NCBI GenBank assembly: GCA_017305935.1
Contig: JAFKJU010000010.1
Location: forward strand, 62,001 to 126,000
Length of the DNA stretch: 64,000 bases
Source of the DNA: Hyphomicrobiales bacterium
Lineage (GTDB): Bacteria; Pseudomonadota; Alphaproteobacteria; Rhizobiales; Rhizobiaceae
Direction of reading: 5' to 3'
Part shown: one piece after another, positions 24,643 to 33,592 of the stretch
How the letters are laid out: every line of letters begins with the position of its first letter
Position numbering within the stretch: the stretch's first letter is position 1
Made by a program: the position numbers and the translations under genes
The notes under the pieces: generated by a model
The model's input: the letters and a program-made list of their open reading frames with translations, nothing else
What the model was told of the DNA's origin: nothing
Databases searched by the model: none

Positions 24643-25305
24643 TTATCGCCGCACCAGCCGCAGCCGGCCGTCGTCCTGGACGGCGACGCCGACCCCGGTG
24701 TAGTCGGGAATCGTTAGATGTGCGGTTTTCACCGGCGTATGGTGGGTGGCGGTGATGACAACGACGTCGCCCCCGGCACGTTCCCCTGCGAGAATGCCGG
24801 CCGGCGCATCCTCGAAGATCAGGCATTCGCTCGCCGCGACGCCAAGCTTCTTCGCGCCGAGCAGAAAACAATCCGGATTGGGCTTGCCGTTGACGATGTC
24901 CTCGCCGGTGACGATGGCGGGCGGCGGCGCAATGCCGGCGGCGGTCATGCGCCGCCGCGCCAGTTCCGCTGTCGCCGAGGTGACGATCGCCCAACGATCC
25001 GCGGGAATCGAATTCAGGAACGTCACGACGCCATCGATCTGGACGATGCCCTCGACATCCTCGCGCTCGGCCGTTTCGACCCAATCGACTTCCCTGGCGA
25101 TATCGATGCCTGGAAGACCGAGACGGGTGATGGTATCCACCGGCCGCACGCCATGGATGGTCGGCAGGAAGGCTGCCACATCGAGGCCATGCCGGCGCGC
25201 CCAGGCGCCCCAGACACGCTCGGCCGCGACGATGGAATTCAAAAGCGTGCCGTCCATATCGAACAGGAAAGCCGCATAGGTTTTATCAAAGATGGATTGT
25301 TGCAA
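24643..25305 (-). CDS. HAD-superfamily sugar phosphatase
   Basis: 220 residues, subfamily I HAD hydrolase. Motif I FDMDGTLLNS (nucleophile Asp16, general acid Asp18), motif II VTSATAE, motif III lysine in NGKPNPDCF, motif IV FEDAPAGI. Similar to small sugar-phosphate phosphatases such as YfbT. It is the last gene of a nine-gene leftward operon that begins at 33326, 27 bp after the inositol-monophosphatase-like gene. Probably removes phosphate from, or cleans up, a sugar phosphate of the pathway; the exact substrate is unknown. Confidence 0.85.
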   Translation of the reverse strand: MQQSIFDKTYAAFLFDMDGTLLNSIVAAERVWGAWARRHGLDVAAFLPTIHGVRPVDTITRLGLPGIDIAREVDWVETAEREDVEGIVQIDGVVTFLNSIPADRWAIVTSATAELARRRMTAAGIAPPPAIVTGEDIVNGKPNPDCFLLGAKKLGVAASECLIFEDAPAGILAGERAGGDVVVITATHHTPVKTAHLTIPDYTGVGVAVQDDGRLRLVRR

Positions 25306-25332
25306 GATCGGGTCTTCCGCTTTGTGAATGGC

Positions 25333-26124
25333 TCAGCGCTGCAGGATATCGGCCAGTTCGGCATAGACCTCTTGATTGCCAGCGACCAGCCAGTTGCCCT
25401 TCGTCAAACCTTCATTGGCGAGAAAATCATTGGTTTTCAAGCCGGCGGCGTGGATGACCGCGATGGCGCCGAGGCAATCCCAGGAATTGATATGCTGTTC
25501 GGCATAGCCCAGCAGCCTGCCGGCCGCGACATAGCACAGGCCGAGCGCCCCCGATCCGTCGCGATAAAACATGCCGCCGCGCTCGATGAAGCGCGAAAAG
25601 GGCGGCAGGAATTCCGAAGCCGGCAGGCGGGTGGAGTAACCGAAGCAGACGATACCCTCGCGAATGGAACGGCCGGGGTGGGCGCCGACCGGCGCGCCGT
25701 TCAACGTCGCCGGAAAACCGATGCCGCCGGCAAACAATTCGTCACGCTCCGGCGCATAGACCATGCCGAATTGCAATTCGCCATACTGCACGAAGGCGAT
25801 GGAGACGCACCAGCTCGACAGGCCGGAAACGAACGGCTGGGTGCCGTCGATCGGATCGACGACCCAGATGCCCTGCTCCGGCGCGAAGGCGGATTGCCCG
25901 GTCTCCTCGCCAAGGAAGGCATCCTCGGGAAAATGCTTTTCCAGCCGTTCACGGATCAGCAGTTCGGTGTTGAGATCGGCCTCGCTGACCACATCCTGCA
26001 GGCCCTTGCTCTTGATCGTCAGGGCATTGCGGTTGCGAAAATAGCTGCGCGCCAGATCGCCGGCATCGCGGATGAGATCGAGCGCGAAGGCATAGCGGGC
26101 GGAAAGGGCGGAATTTTCAATCAT
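25333..26124 (-). CDS. Inositol monophosphatase-family protein
   Basis: 263 residues from ATG 26124 (a TTG at 26142 would add six residues). Li+-sensitive Mg-dependent phosphatase fold with FLGEETGQSAF (metal-binding Glu), WVVDPIDGTQPFVSG (the DPIDGT motif, two Asp ligands) and INSWDCLGAIAVIHAAG (the C-terminal WD motif). In the sugar operon it probably dephosphorylates a sugar or polyol phosphate, or histidinol phosphate as in some relatives. It sits between a ROK kinase and a HAD phosphatase. Confidence 0.88.
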   Translation of the reverse strand: MIENSALSARYAFALDLIRDAGDLARSYFRNRNALTIKSKGLQDVVSEADLNTELLIRERLEKHFPEDAFLGEETGQSAFAPEQGIWVVDPIDGTQPFVSGLSSWCVSIAFVQYGELQFGMVYAPERDELFAGGIGFPATLNGAPVGAHPGRSIREGIVCFGYSTRLPASEFLPPFSRFIERGGMFYRDGSGALGLCYVAAGRLLGYAEQHINSWDCLGAIAVIHAAGLKTNDFLANEGLTKGNWLVAGNQEVYAELADILQR

Positions 26125-26156
26125 GTCGAAAAAATCTTTCAAGGCGGGAGGAAGGA

Positions 26157-27050
26157 TCAGGTCCAGAGGCGCGCGGCGCCACGCACGCCGCTGGAATCAC
26201 CGTGCAAGGCGCGGCGGATCGGGGTGTGGAAGACGGTGGAGAAGGTGCGCCGCGCCAGCGCCGGCGGCAGGTCGTCATAGAGCTCCTCGACATTCGACAT
26301 GCCGCCGCCCATCACCAGAATATCGGGATCGAGTGTGTTGACCACTGTCGCCAGTCCGCGCGCTACGCGATCAACATAGCGCTCCCAGAGCATCCGCGCC
26401 AGCCGGTCGCCAGCGCGCATCTTCTCGACGACCTGCCATGCCTTCAACTCCTCGCTTGTATGGCGGGCATATTCGGCCTCGAAGGCGCGGCCGGAGACCC
26501 AGGTTTCCATGCAGCCATGCCGGCCGCAATAGCAGGGGCGGCCGGGAATTTCGGTGGTATCGGGAAAGGGCAGCGGATTGTGGCCCCATTCGCCGCCGCT
26601 GTTGTTCGGCCCGTGATGGGCGCGACCGTTGATCGCAATGCCGGCGCCGGCGCCCGAACCGAGAATGACGGCGAAGACGAGGTTATAGCCGGCCCCTGCG
26701 CCATCGGCGGCTTCCGAGGCGGCGAAACAATCGGCGTCGTTTTCGACGCGAATATCGCGGCGGATTGCATTCCGAAGATCCTTCTCCACCGGCTGGCCGA
26801 GCAGCCAGGTGGAGCTTGCGCCCTTGCCGAGCCGGCTGACCGGCTCCAGGCTGCCGGGAATACCGATGCCGATCGAGCCGATGCGGCCGGTCGCCGCCTC
26901 CAGTTCGCCGATCAGATCGACGATCATGCGGATGCAGCCGGCATAGTCGTGGCGCGGCGTATCGCGGCGCAGGCGCCCCAGTTCGCGTCCGTCCCGCTCC
27001 ATGGCGATGGCCTCGATCTTTGTGCCGCCCCAATCGATTCCGATCAGCAT
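26157..27050 (-). CDS. ROK-family sugar kinase (fructokinase/glucokinase type)
   Basis: 297 residues. The N-terminal phosphate-binding loop MLIGIDWGGTKIEAIA and the ROK zinc motif CYCGRHGCMETWVSG (about residues 170-185) identify a ROK kinase rather than a repressor: there is no N-terminal HTH. The catalytic-Asp segment is VENDADCFAASEA. Start ATG 27050 is preceded by GTGAGGGGGAAAGAC; the GTG at 27065 is the alternative. It is 11 bp after the FGGY kinase. The closest types are fructokinases (Mak-like), fitting a fructose or ketose product of the neighbouring dehydrogenases. Confidence 0.9.
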   Translation of the reverse strand: MLIGIDWGGTKIEAIAMERDGRELGRLRRDTPRHDYAGCIRMIVDLIGELEAATGRIGSIGIGIPGSLEPVSRLGKGASSTWLLGQPVEKDLRNAIRRDIRVENDADCFAASEAADGAGAGYNLVFAVILGSGAGAGIAINGRAHHGPNNSGGEWGHNPLPFPDTTEIPGRPCYCGRHGCMETWVSGRAFEAEYARHTSEELKAWQVVEKMRAGDRLARMLWERYVDRVARGLATVVNTLDPDILVMGGGMSNVEELYDDLPPALARRTFSTVFHTPIRRALHGDSSGVRGAARLWT

Positions 27051-27061
27051 GTCTTTCCCCC

Positions 27062-28630
27062 TCACATGTCCAGCGCGCCGAGCGCGTGCATCGCCTCGCG
27101 CAGCGTCGCATCCGCCGATACCAGGCGGAAAATCGCATAGAGCCGTTCATAGACCGCGACAGCCTCAGGCCTTGGCATGTAACAGGTAAATTCCCGCGCG
27201 CCAAAACGGGCGGCCCCCTCCCGGAAATCGGCAACGATCCCTGCGGCCACCGCGCCATGGATGGCGGCGCCGACGCAAGTTGTATTGCGGATCGCCGGCA
27301 CCTCCACCGGGCGGGCGAAGACATCGGCGATCATCTGCACAAGGAAGGGATTGCGCTCGGCAAGGCCGCTGGTCATCAGGACGCGCTCGATGCGCAAGCC
27401 GCCCGACAGCATCAGGTCGAAGACATGGCGGGCGCCGAAGCAGAGGCTTTCCATCAGGGCGCGGTAGATTTCGGCCGGTGTCGTCTTGCGCGTCAGGCCG
27501 AGCAGCAGGCCGGACAAGGCGGCATCGCCATGCGGCACGCGATTGCCGTTCCACCAGTCGAGCGCCAGCAGCCGTCCCTCCCCCGGACGCGAGGCTTCCG
27601 CCTCGGCATTCAGGCGCGCAAAACCGGCGGCGAGATCACCATCGTCGGCAAATTGGCGCACAAACCAGCCGAGGCAATCGCCGAAGGAAGGCTGGCCGGC
27701 CTCGTAACACCACACGCCCGGCAGCGAGCTGTCCCGCGCCACGCCCTCGATGCCCTGCGGCAGCGGCTGGAAATTTTCGCTGAGCATCAGATAGGCGGCC
27801 GAGGTGCCGAGCGCACCGACAAACGTGCCGCCACCGACCGCGCCGACGGCCGGCAGAACCACATGCGAATCGATGACGGCGACAGCCACGGTGCAGGGGC
27901 CGAGAATACCGGTCTCCGCCAGCCAGGCCGGCGACAACAGGCCCGCCGCCTGCCCAACCGGCAAAGGCGGCGCCAACCGTTCGCCAAGGCCTTCGACGAG
28001 ATCGTCTGGATAGCCCGTTTCAGGGGAATATTGCGCCTTGTAGGTGGCGAAGCCGTAGCTGCGCGCCTCATGGCCGGTCAGTTGCCAGACCATCCAGTCG
28101 CCGCCTTCGATGAAGCGGGCGGTCTCGCCCCAGAGCGCGGGTGCCTCGGCGCGCATCTGCGCCGCCTTGGCGATCAGCCATTCGCCGGAAATGCGTCCGC
28201 CGAAATGGGCGAAACGCTCGGCATGGGCGGCACTCAGCGCTTCCGCATGGACTTGCGCGGCCTGGTGCTTGTAGAGTTTGACATAGGCGTGCGGCGCGCC
28301 GGGGTGCAACACCGAGAGCGGCGTGCTTTCCGCCGTCACCGGCAAGGGCGAACTGGCCGTGAAATCGAGGCCAATCGACAGGATGCGTCGCCCCTTGCCC
28401 AGCGCCGTCAGGATCGTTCGCGCCGAGGCGACATAATCGGCAGCATCCTGCAGCGACCAGGCCGGCGGTAAGGGCGTGCCATTCGGCAGGCACGCATCCA
28501 TGATGCCATGCGCGTAGGCATCGATATGGATTGCCACCTCGGCGCCGGTCGCGGCGTCGAGCAGGATGCCGCGCGCCGATTCCGAGCCGAAATCCAGCCC
28601 GACGATATAGCTTGGCTGTCCGTCGTTCAT
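27062..28630 (-). CDS. FGGY-family carbohydrate kinase (ribulokinase-like)
   Basis: 522 residues. The FGGY fold has its phosphate loop YIVGLDFGSESARGILLD at the N-terminus and the second ATP-site segment TSGLAERNPFLVQMIADVF near residue 430. EAGQPSFGDCLGWFVRQF and the length are typical of the ribulokinase (AraB) subgroup, which phosphorylates ribulose and related ketopentoses. Preceded on the same strand by three SDR polyol dehydrogenases, which could supply ketoses such as D-ribulose or D-xylulose from pentitols. Confidence 0.88.
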   Translation of the reverse strand: MNDGQPSYIVGLDFGSESARGILLDAATGAEVAIHIDAYAHGIMDACLPNGTPLPPAWSLQDAADYVASARTILTALGKGRRILSIGLDFTASSPLPVTAESTPLSVLHPGAPHAYVKLYKHQAAQVHAEALSAAHAERFAHFGGRISGEWLIAKAAQMRAEAPALWGETARFIEGGDWMVWQLTGHEARSYGFATYKAQYSPETGYPDDLVEGLGERLAPPLPVGQAAGLLSPAWLAETGILGPCTVAVAVIDSHVVLPAVGAVGGGTFVGALGTSAAYLMLSENFQPLPQGIEGVARDSSLPGVWCYEAGQPSFGDCLGWFVRQFADDGDLAAGFARLNAEAEASRPGEGRLLALDWWNGNRVPHGDAALSGLLLGLTRKTTPAEIYRALMESLCFGARHVFDLMLSGGLRIERVLMTSGLAERNPFLVQMIADVFARPVEVPAIRNTTCVGAAIHGAVAAGIVADFREGAARFGAREFTCYMPRPEAVAVYERLYAIFRLVSADATLREAMHALGALDM

Positions 28631-28685
28631 ACCGCCCCTCGAATGCAGGATTGCACCCGCTGGAAGACCAGCGGATGCGGCATCC

Positions 28686-29462
28686 TTACCAGCAGGTATA
28701 GCCGCCGTCGACCGGCAGGATGGCGCCGGTGATCAGGCTGGCGGCCTCGCTGGCGAGGAACAGCACGGCGGCGGCGACTTCGTCGGCCTGGCCCATTCGG
28801 CCCATCGGCGTATCGCGCAGCCAGCCCTCGATGCGGTCCCTGTTGGCGGGATTGGCATTCACCATCGGCGTTTCGATATAGGTCGGCGCGACGGCGTTGA
28901 CGCGGACATTGTATTGCGCCCATTCCGCCGCCATCGAGCGGGTCATGTGATGTACCGCCGCCTTGGAGACGTTATAAGGCGTCTGGGGCTGCGGCCGGTT
29001 GGCGATGGTGCCGGACATGGAGCCGAGATTGACGATGGCCCCGCGCTTCGCCTTGACCATATGGCTGCCGAAAGCGCGCGAGCACCAGAAGACGCCGTTG
29101 ATGTTGACGTTCATCATCCGCAGCCATTGCTCGTCGGTGACGGCTTCCGAGGGCGTACCGCTCTCTCCGATGCCGGCATTGTTGACGAGGATGGTGGCCG
29201 GTGTGCCGCGTGCGGCGAGATGATCGGCGACCTCTGTCATGCGGGCGGAATCGGTGACGTCGCCGACGATCAGCTCGGCCTTGAAGCCCTTGGCAAGCAG
29301 GCTATCCAGCCCCTCCTTGCCCATCTCTTCCTTCGGCTCGATGATGACGACATGGGCGCCGGCTTCCGCCAGCGCCAAGGCCGTCTGCAGGCCGATGCTA
29401 CGGCCGCCACCGGTGACGACGGCCACTTCCCCTTCGGCCTGGAACCGCTTCTGAAACGACAT
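28686..29462 (-). CDS. Short-chain dehydrogenase/reductase (polyol or sugar type)
   Basis: 258 residues. NAD(P) motif VTGGGRSIGLQTALAL (about residues 16-31), NNAGIGESG, then the catalytic Ser/Tyr/Lys in GSMSGTIANRPQ and YNVSKAAVHHM. It is close to the SDR at 45069-45842 in this window: both have SMSG-I-NRPQ-QT-YN-SKAAVH and both end in CW after DGG[YF]T. It is 20 bp after the ribitol-dehydrogenase-like SDR in the operon. Substrate unknown, probably a sugar or polyol. Confidence 0.88.
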   Translation of the reverse strand: MSFQKRFQAEGEVAVVTGGGRSIGLQTALALAEAGAHVVIIEPKEEMGKEGLDSLLAKGFKAELIVGDVTDSARMTEVADHLAARGTPATILVNNAGIGESGTPSEAVTDEQWLRMMNVNINGVFWCSRAFGSHMVKAKRGAIVNLGSMSGTIANRPQPQTPYNVSKAAVHHMTRSMAAEWAQYNVRVNAVAPTYIETPMVNANPANRDRIEGWLRDTPMGRMGQADEVAAAVLFLASEAASLITGAILPVDGGYTCW

Positions 29463-29482
29463 ATGATGATCTCCTAAAAGCC

Positions 29483-30211
29483 TCAGATATCCTGGCTGGC
29501 CGGCAGGATGACGATATCACGGATATTGACGTTGCGCGGCCGCGTCAGCATGAACATCAGGGCCTCGGCGACTTCCGAGGGCTCGATCAGGCTGCCGTTG
29601 GCCTTGGCCTTTTCGAGGTTCTCCTTCGGCCAGTCCTTCAGAAGACCGGTGATGACGGGCCCCGGCGCAATCGAGCTGACGCGGATGCCATGCTTGATGA
29701 GCTGGCGACGCAGCGTATAGACCAGCGTCAGCACCGCATGCTTGGAGGCGGAATAGACCGGCTCCCAGGCGATATGCTCATGGCCGGCGACCGAGGTGGT
29801 GACGACGATATCGCCGGTCTTGCGCTCGATCATATGCGGCAGCACCGAATGCACTGTGCGATAGACGGCATTGACGTTGAGGTTCAGCATTCGGTCGAAA
29901 TCGTCCGGATTGCCGTCGACCAGATCGCCGCCGATATAGCTTCCGGCATTCGCATGGAAGACGTCGAGACGGCCGGTGCGGGCGAGGATGGCCGGCATCA
30001 TCGCATCCATGCTCTTCGTATCGAGCAGATCGACGACCAGCGGAATTGCCTTTTCGCCCAGCTCCGCCGCGATCGCCTGCAACTGCGCCTCGTCGCGGTC
30101 GATGAAAAACACCGTCGCGCCCGCCTCGACGCAGGCCTTGCCGCAGGCAAGGCCGATGCCGGCCGCCGCCCCGGTAATGGCCACCACCTTGCCGTCAAGC
30201 GATTCCGCCAT
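29483..30211 (-). CDS. SDR, ribitol 2-dehydrogenase-like
   Basis: 242 residues. ITGAAAGIGLACGKACVEAG coenzyme loop, FHANAGSYIGGDL in place of the usual NNAG, catalytic TTSVAGHE and YSASKHAVLTLVY. The HANAGSYIGGDLVDGNPDDFDRM-type region is characteristic of ribitol (pentitol) 2-dehydrogenases in rhizobia and enterics, which form D-ribulose that a ribulokinase-type FGGY kinase could then phosphorylate. An FGGY kinase lies two genes downstream. The specific polyol is inferred. Confidence 0.82.
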   Translation of the reverse strand: MAESLDGKVVAITGAAAGIGLACGKACVEAGATVFFIDRDEAQLQAIAAELGEKAIPLVVDLLDTKSMDAMMPAILARTGRLDVFHANAGSYIGGDLVDGNPDDFDRMLNLNVNAVYRTVHSVLPHMIERKTGDIVVTTSVAGHEHIAWEPVYSASKHAVLTLVYTLRRQLIKHGIRVSSIAPGPVITGLLKDWPKENLEKAKANGSLIEPSEVAEALMFMLTRPRNVNIRDIVILPASQDI

Positions 30212-30248
30212 GATCTTTCCTCCTCGTTTGCAATGATGTTTTCGGATG

Positions 30249-31013
30249 TCAGCGGGTCACATAGCCGCCATCGGCGACCAGGACCGTGCCGGTGCAATAA
30301 CCCGATGCCGGTGAGCACAGGAACAGGATGGCATTGGCCATCTCCTCCGGCTTGCCGTAACGCCCCATCGGGGTGCCCGCCGTCCAGACGCGGTTCCACT
30401 CCTCGTTGGTCAGGCGCACGTCGGTCATGTCGGTTTCGATATAGCCGGGCGCGAGCGCATTGACGCGGATGCCGAATTCGGCGAATTCGCTGGCCATGCT
30501 CTTGGTCATCATGTGAACGGCCGCTTTCGAGGCGTTATAAGCCGCCTGGATCTGCGGGATATTGCTGATCAGGCCGGAGATCGAGCCGACATTGAGGATG
30601 ACGCCGGAGCCTTGCGCCTTCATCGGCGCCACCGCCTCGCGTGAGAAGCGGAAGACCTGGACGATGTTGGTCGAGATCATGCGTTCGAGCCGCGCATCGT
30701 CGAAATCGGGCGTCGCGCCGTGATCGGCGATGCCGGCATTGTTCACGAGAATGTCGAGGCGGCCATATCTGTCGAGCGTCGACTGGATCAGTCGCTGAGG
30801 CGTTGCCGGATCGGTCGCATCGGCGGCAATGAAGACGTAGTCGGCGCCGGCCTCTTTCAGCAAGCGGTCGGCTTCCAGGTTTTCCCGCCGGGCGGCGAGC
30901 ACCAGTTTCGCTCCCGCCTCGGCGAATTGCAGGGCGGTCGCAAGGCCGATGCCGCGGTTGCCGCCGGTGATCAATGCGGTTTTGCCATCCAGTCTGAAAT
31001 CGCTGAGCGCCAT
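30249..31013 (-). CDS. Short-chain dehydrogenase/reductase (galactitol/altritol-type candidate)
   Basis: 254 residues. ITGGNRGIGLATALQFAEAG coenzyme loop, NNAGIADHGATPDFDD, catalytic GSISGLISNIPQ and YNASKAAVHMM, ending DGGYVTR. In Agrobacterium, polyol dehydrogenases next to a tagatose kinase and GatZ-like gene oxidise galactitol or D-altritol to D-tagatose. This gene directly follows the GatZ-like gene (25 bp), so such a role is plausible but unproven. Confidence 0.85.
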   Translation of the reverse strand: MALSDFRLDGKTALITGGNRGIGLATALQFAEAGAKLVLAARRENLEADRLLKEAGADYVFIAADATDPATPQRLIQSTLDRYGRLDILVNNAGIADHGATPDFDDARLERMISTNIVQVFRFSREAVAPMKAQGSGVILNVGSISGLISNIPQIQAAYNASKAAVHMMTKSMASEFAEFGIRVNALAPGYIETDMTDVRLTNEEWNRVWTAGTPMGRYGKPEEMANAILFLCSPASGYCTGTVLVADGGYVTR

Positions 31014-31038
31014 GAATTCCTCCCGAAAACTCTTGTGG

Positions 31039-32328
31039 TCACTGTTGCTTGTCGCCGCCGTGGCAGGCGGCGTGATAATCCTCGACGACCCGCTCGACCG
31101 CCTCTTGCGCGACCGCCGCCGGATCGAGCCGCTGCCCGGCGAGATCGAGCCGCGACGGCAGATGCTGGCGCAGCAGCGTCACGGGCACGACCTGCCCGGA
31201 AAGCGCCTGGAACAGCCGCTCGACGGCGGCCTGGACTGGCGGTTTCGCCCAATAATAGCGGCTGCGGTCCGAATAGGAGTAGTGCCGCTGCAGCCGCTGC
31301 TCGGCCGGCGGGCCACCATAATGGCGGTTCCAGTCCGCCGGTTCGGACATCATGGCCGTTTCCAGCGCGTGATACAGCGGCCGCTCGCCATACCCCTCGA
31401 CCAGATCGCTTGCGATGAGATCGAGCGCGTAGAGCGCCTCGCGCAGCGCAAAGGTCAGTTCCGGCCCAACCTTGAGGATCGAAAACCCGTCCTCGACCAG
31501 CGCTCTCAGCGGCCGCCGCCCCTGATAGTCGGTCGAATGCGCCTCGAAGACGAATTGCGGCTCCCGCGCCAGCACCTCGGACAGCGAGGCGGCCTTGGCG
31601 CGATCATAGAGGATAACGTTCCCGTTGCCGAATTCGACACCCGGCTGCACCACCAGCGCGATGACGCGCGCGAAGGCATCGGTGAGCCCGGCCGCCTCGA
31701 ACACCCGGCGATGGACATCGATGGTCTTTTTCGCTGCCGCCGCGCCGGTCGGCTCGATCGCGCTCAGCACATGATCGGCGCCACCCGGCGGCGGCACTTC
31801 GGTGCCGATGATATAGACCGGCGGCGTCACGCCATGTTTTCGGGCCGCTTTCTCAGCGGCGGCGGCAAGGCGGGCGGCGCGATGGGCCGTGGTTTCGTCA
31901 TCCAGCCCGTCTGGCTCGCCGGCGCAGCCCATGGAGGCGTCGAGATGGATCTTGGTGAAGCCGGCGGCGACATAGGCAGTCACCATCGCCTCCGCCTCGC
32001 GCATCGCGCTTTCCTCATCCTGTTTACGCCAGGGATTGGGGCCGAGATGATCTCCGCCGAGCAAAATCCTTTCACGCGGAAGATCTTCGTCAGCGGCAAT
32101 CGCATGGACGAGCGCGGCGAAATCTGCGGGCAGCATGCCGGTATAGCCGCCGCGATGATTGACCTGGTTGCAGGTCGCCTCGATCAGCACCGCCGTACCC
32201 GCGCGCACCGCATGGGCGATGGCGGCGCGCAGCACCAGCGGGTGGGCCGAGCAGATGGCGGCAATGCCCCGTTTAGGGCGCCCCTGCCGAAATTGGCCGG
32301 CAAGAGCGCCCAGGGAGGAACCGGTCAT
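31039..32328 (-). CDS. GatZ/KbaZ-like protein, probable D-tagatose 6-phosphate 4-epimerase
   Basis: 429 residues of the GatZ/KbaZ family ([79 protein letters not shown]). In E. coli GatZ supports the aldolase GatY, but no gatY is present here. In Agrobacterium a GatZ homologue beside a PfkB tagatose kinase epimerises D-tagatose 6-phosphate to D-fructose 6-phosphate, and this pair has the same arrangement. The long frame to 32547 was cut at ATG 32328, whose ATGA overlaps the PfkB stop and is preceded by an in-gene GGAGG-like site. Confidence 0.85.
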   Translation of the reverse strand: MTGSSLGALAGQFRQGRPKRGIAAICSAHPLVLRAAIAHAVRAGTAVLIEATCNQVNHRGGYTGMLPADFAALVHAIAADEDLPRERILLGGDHLGPNPWRKQDEESAMREAEAMVTAYVAAGFTKIHLDASMGCAGEPDGLDDETTAHRAARLAAAAEKAARKHGVTPPVYIIGTEVPPPGGADHVLSAIEPTGAAAAKKTIDVHRRVFEAAGLTDAFARVIALVVQPGVEFGNGNVILYDRAKAASLSEVLAREPQFVFEAHSTDYQGRRPLRALVEDGFSILKVGPELTFALREALYALDLIASDLVEGYGERPLYHALETAMMSEPADWNRHYGGPPAEQRLQRHYSYSDRSRYYWAKPPVQAAVERLFQALSGQVVPVTLLRQHLPSRLDLAGQRLDPAAVAQEAVERVVEDYHAACHGGDKQQ

Positions 32329-33326
32329 GTGCGCCTCCGCGTCGAGGCGATGAAGGCGTCGAGTTCGGCAATCGTCCCCGCGCCCTCCATCGGCCCCTGC
32401 GCCGTGACGTTGCGGGCGCCGGCGGCATTGGCATATTCCAGCGCCTCGTCCGGGGCCATGCCGAGCCGGCGGCAGGCGACATAGGCGCCGCCGAAACAAT
32501 CGCCGGCCCCGGTCGGGTCGGTCTCGGTGACGGCGAAGCCGGCGCAATCGAAGCGGCTTCCATCGGCGCGGAACACGCTTGCGCCCCGCTCGCCGCGCTT
32601 CATGGCGATCTCGCTCACACCTCTGGAAAACAGCGCCTCAACCGCCGCCGTCTCATCGCCTTCGACGCCGGCGGCGAGGAACAGTTCGTTGCCGGAGGGC
32701 AGAAGCAGGTCGGCGCCGGCAATCGCCCGCGCGAAGCGTTCGGCCGTCTGGCCATGTTGCAGCAATTCCTTGCGCATGTTCGGATCGACCGAGACGCTGC
32801 CGCCGCGCGAGCGGATAACCCCCACCGCCTCCTCCAGCATGTCGGCGACGACTGGAATGGCGAAGGCGGTGCCCATGATATGGATATGGCCGGCGCGCGC
32901 GATCAGCGCCCGCGCCTGCGGCGTCAGCGACAACCGCGCCGCCGCCGACTTGCCGATGTTGAAGACGAAATCGCGCGACCCGTCCGCGCGGTAGCGCACG
33001 AAGGCGCTGCCGGTCGGATAGTCCCGATCGATGGCGATGGCCGAGACGTCGACGCCGTCGCGCGCCAGCCGCTCGATATTCATGCGGCCGAAATCGTCGT
33101 CTCCGACGCAGGCGACGATGCCGGCCGACCCTCCCGCCCGCGCGCACTGGTCGATGAAGATCGCCGGCGCGCCGCTGGCATAGGGACCGGTCAGTCCGAT
33201 CGGCTCGAGAAAACCTTTGCCCCGCTCGACCGCCATGATCTCGACGAGGATCTCCCCGATCGTGATCGTCGGTCCCAGCGCGTCAGGGCTCAGCCCGCGC
33301 CCGGCGAATGATTGGTCTGCGCCCAT
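32325..33326 (-). CDS. PfkB-family sugar kinase, probable tagatose kinase
   Basis: 333 residues of the ribokinase/PfkB fold. N-terminal substrate region [12 protein letters not shown] and [19 protein letters not shown] (PfkB signature 1). The catalytic signature [16 protein letters not shown] has the base Asp near residue 270, followed by [17 protein letters not shown]. It is the first gene of the leftward operon and overlaps the GatZ-like gene by 4 bp. By analogy with the Agrobacterium tagatose kinase it would make D-tagatose 6-phosphate. A ROK-type operator lies 127 bp upstream. Confidence 0.87.
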   Translation of the reverse strand: MGADQSFAGRGLSPDALGPTITIGEILVEIMAVERGKGFLEPIGLTGPYASGAPAIFIDQCARAGGSAGIVACVGDDDFGRMNIERLARDGVDVSAIAIDRDYPTGSAFVRYRADGSRDFVFNIGKSAAARLSLTPQARALIARAGHIHIMGTAFAIPVVADMLEEAVGVIRSRGGSVSVDPNMRKELLQHGQTAERFARAIAGADLLLPSGNELFLAAGVEGDETAAVEALFSRGVSEIAMKRGERGASVFRADGSRFDCAGFAVTETDPTGAGDCFGGAYVACRRLGMAPDEALEYANAAGARNVTAQGPMEGAGTIAELDAFIASTRRRT

Positions 33327-33452
33327 CCGTTCACTTCTGAAAAAAGCAGCCCTCGCAACAAGCCCACGCCCAGCGCCGCCGAATACGGCGACGGCAGCCT
33401 CGACATCAGCTCAAACGACCGGGTTATCCTCCGAATACCGATCATGCTAAAC

Positions 33453-33479
33453 ATAATTGTATCCTTAAGCAACATATTA
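33453..33479. promoter_or_regulatory. ROK-type operator, site 1 (kinase operon)
   Basis: ATAATTG-N10-CAACATATTA. It matches the sites at 35821-35847 and 36069-36096 in both arms and spacing. It lies in the 266-bp gap between the ROK regulator gene and the PfkB operon, upstream of the operon start; nothing else is seen in this gap. Confidence 0.5.
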
Positions 33480-33592
33480 TCTAGAAACATTTCGAGAAGC
33501 GTGAGAAAATCGGTTCCGCAACGCACAACTTCGCCATTGCACAGCAACATTCCATGCTGCTTTGCACATGACACAACAAATTGAAAAGGCGA

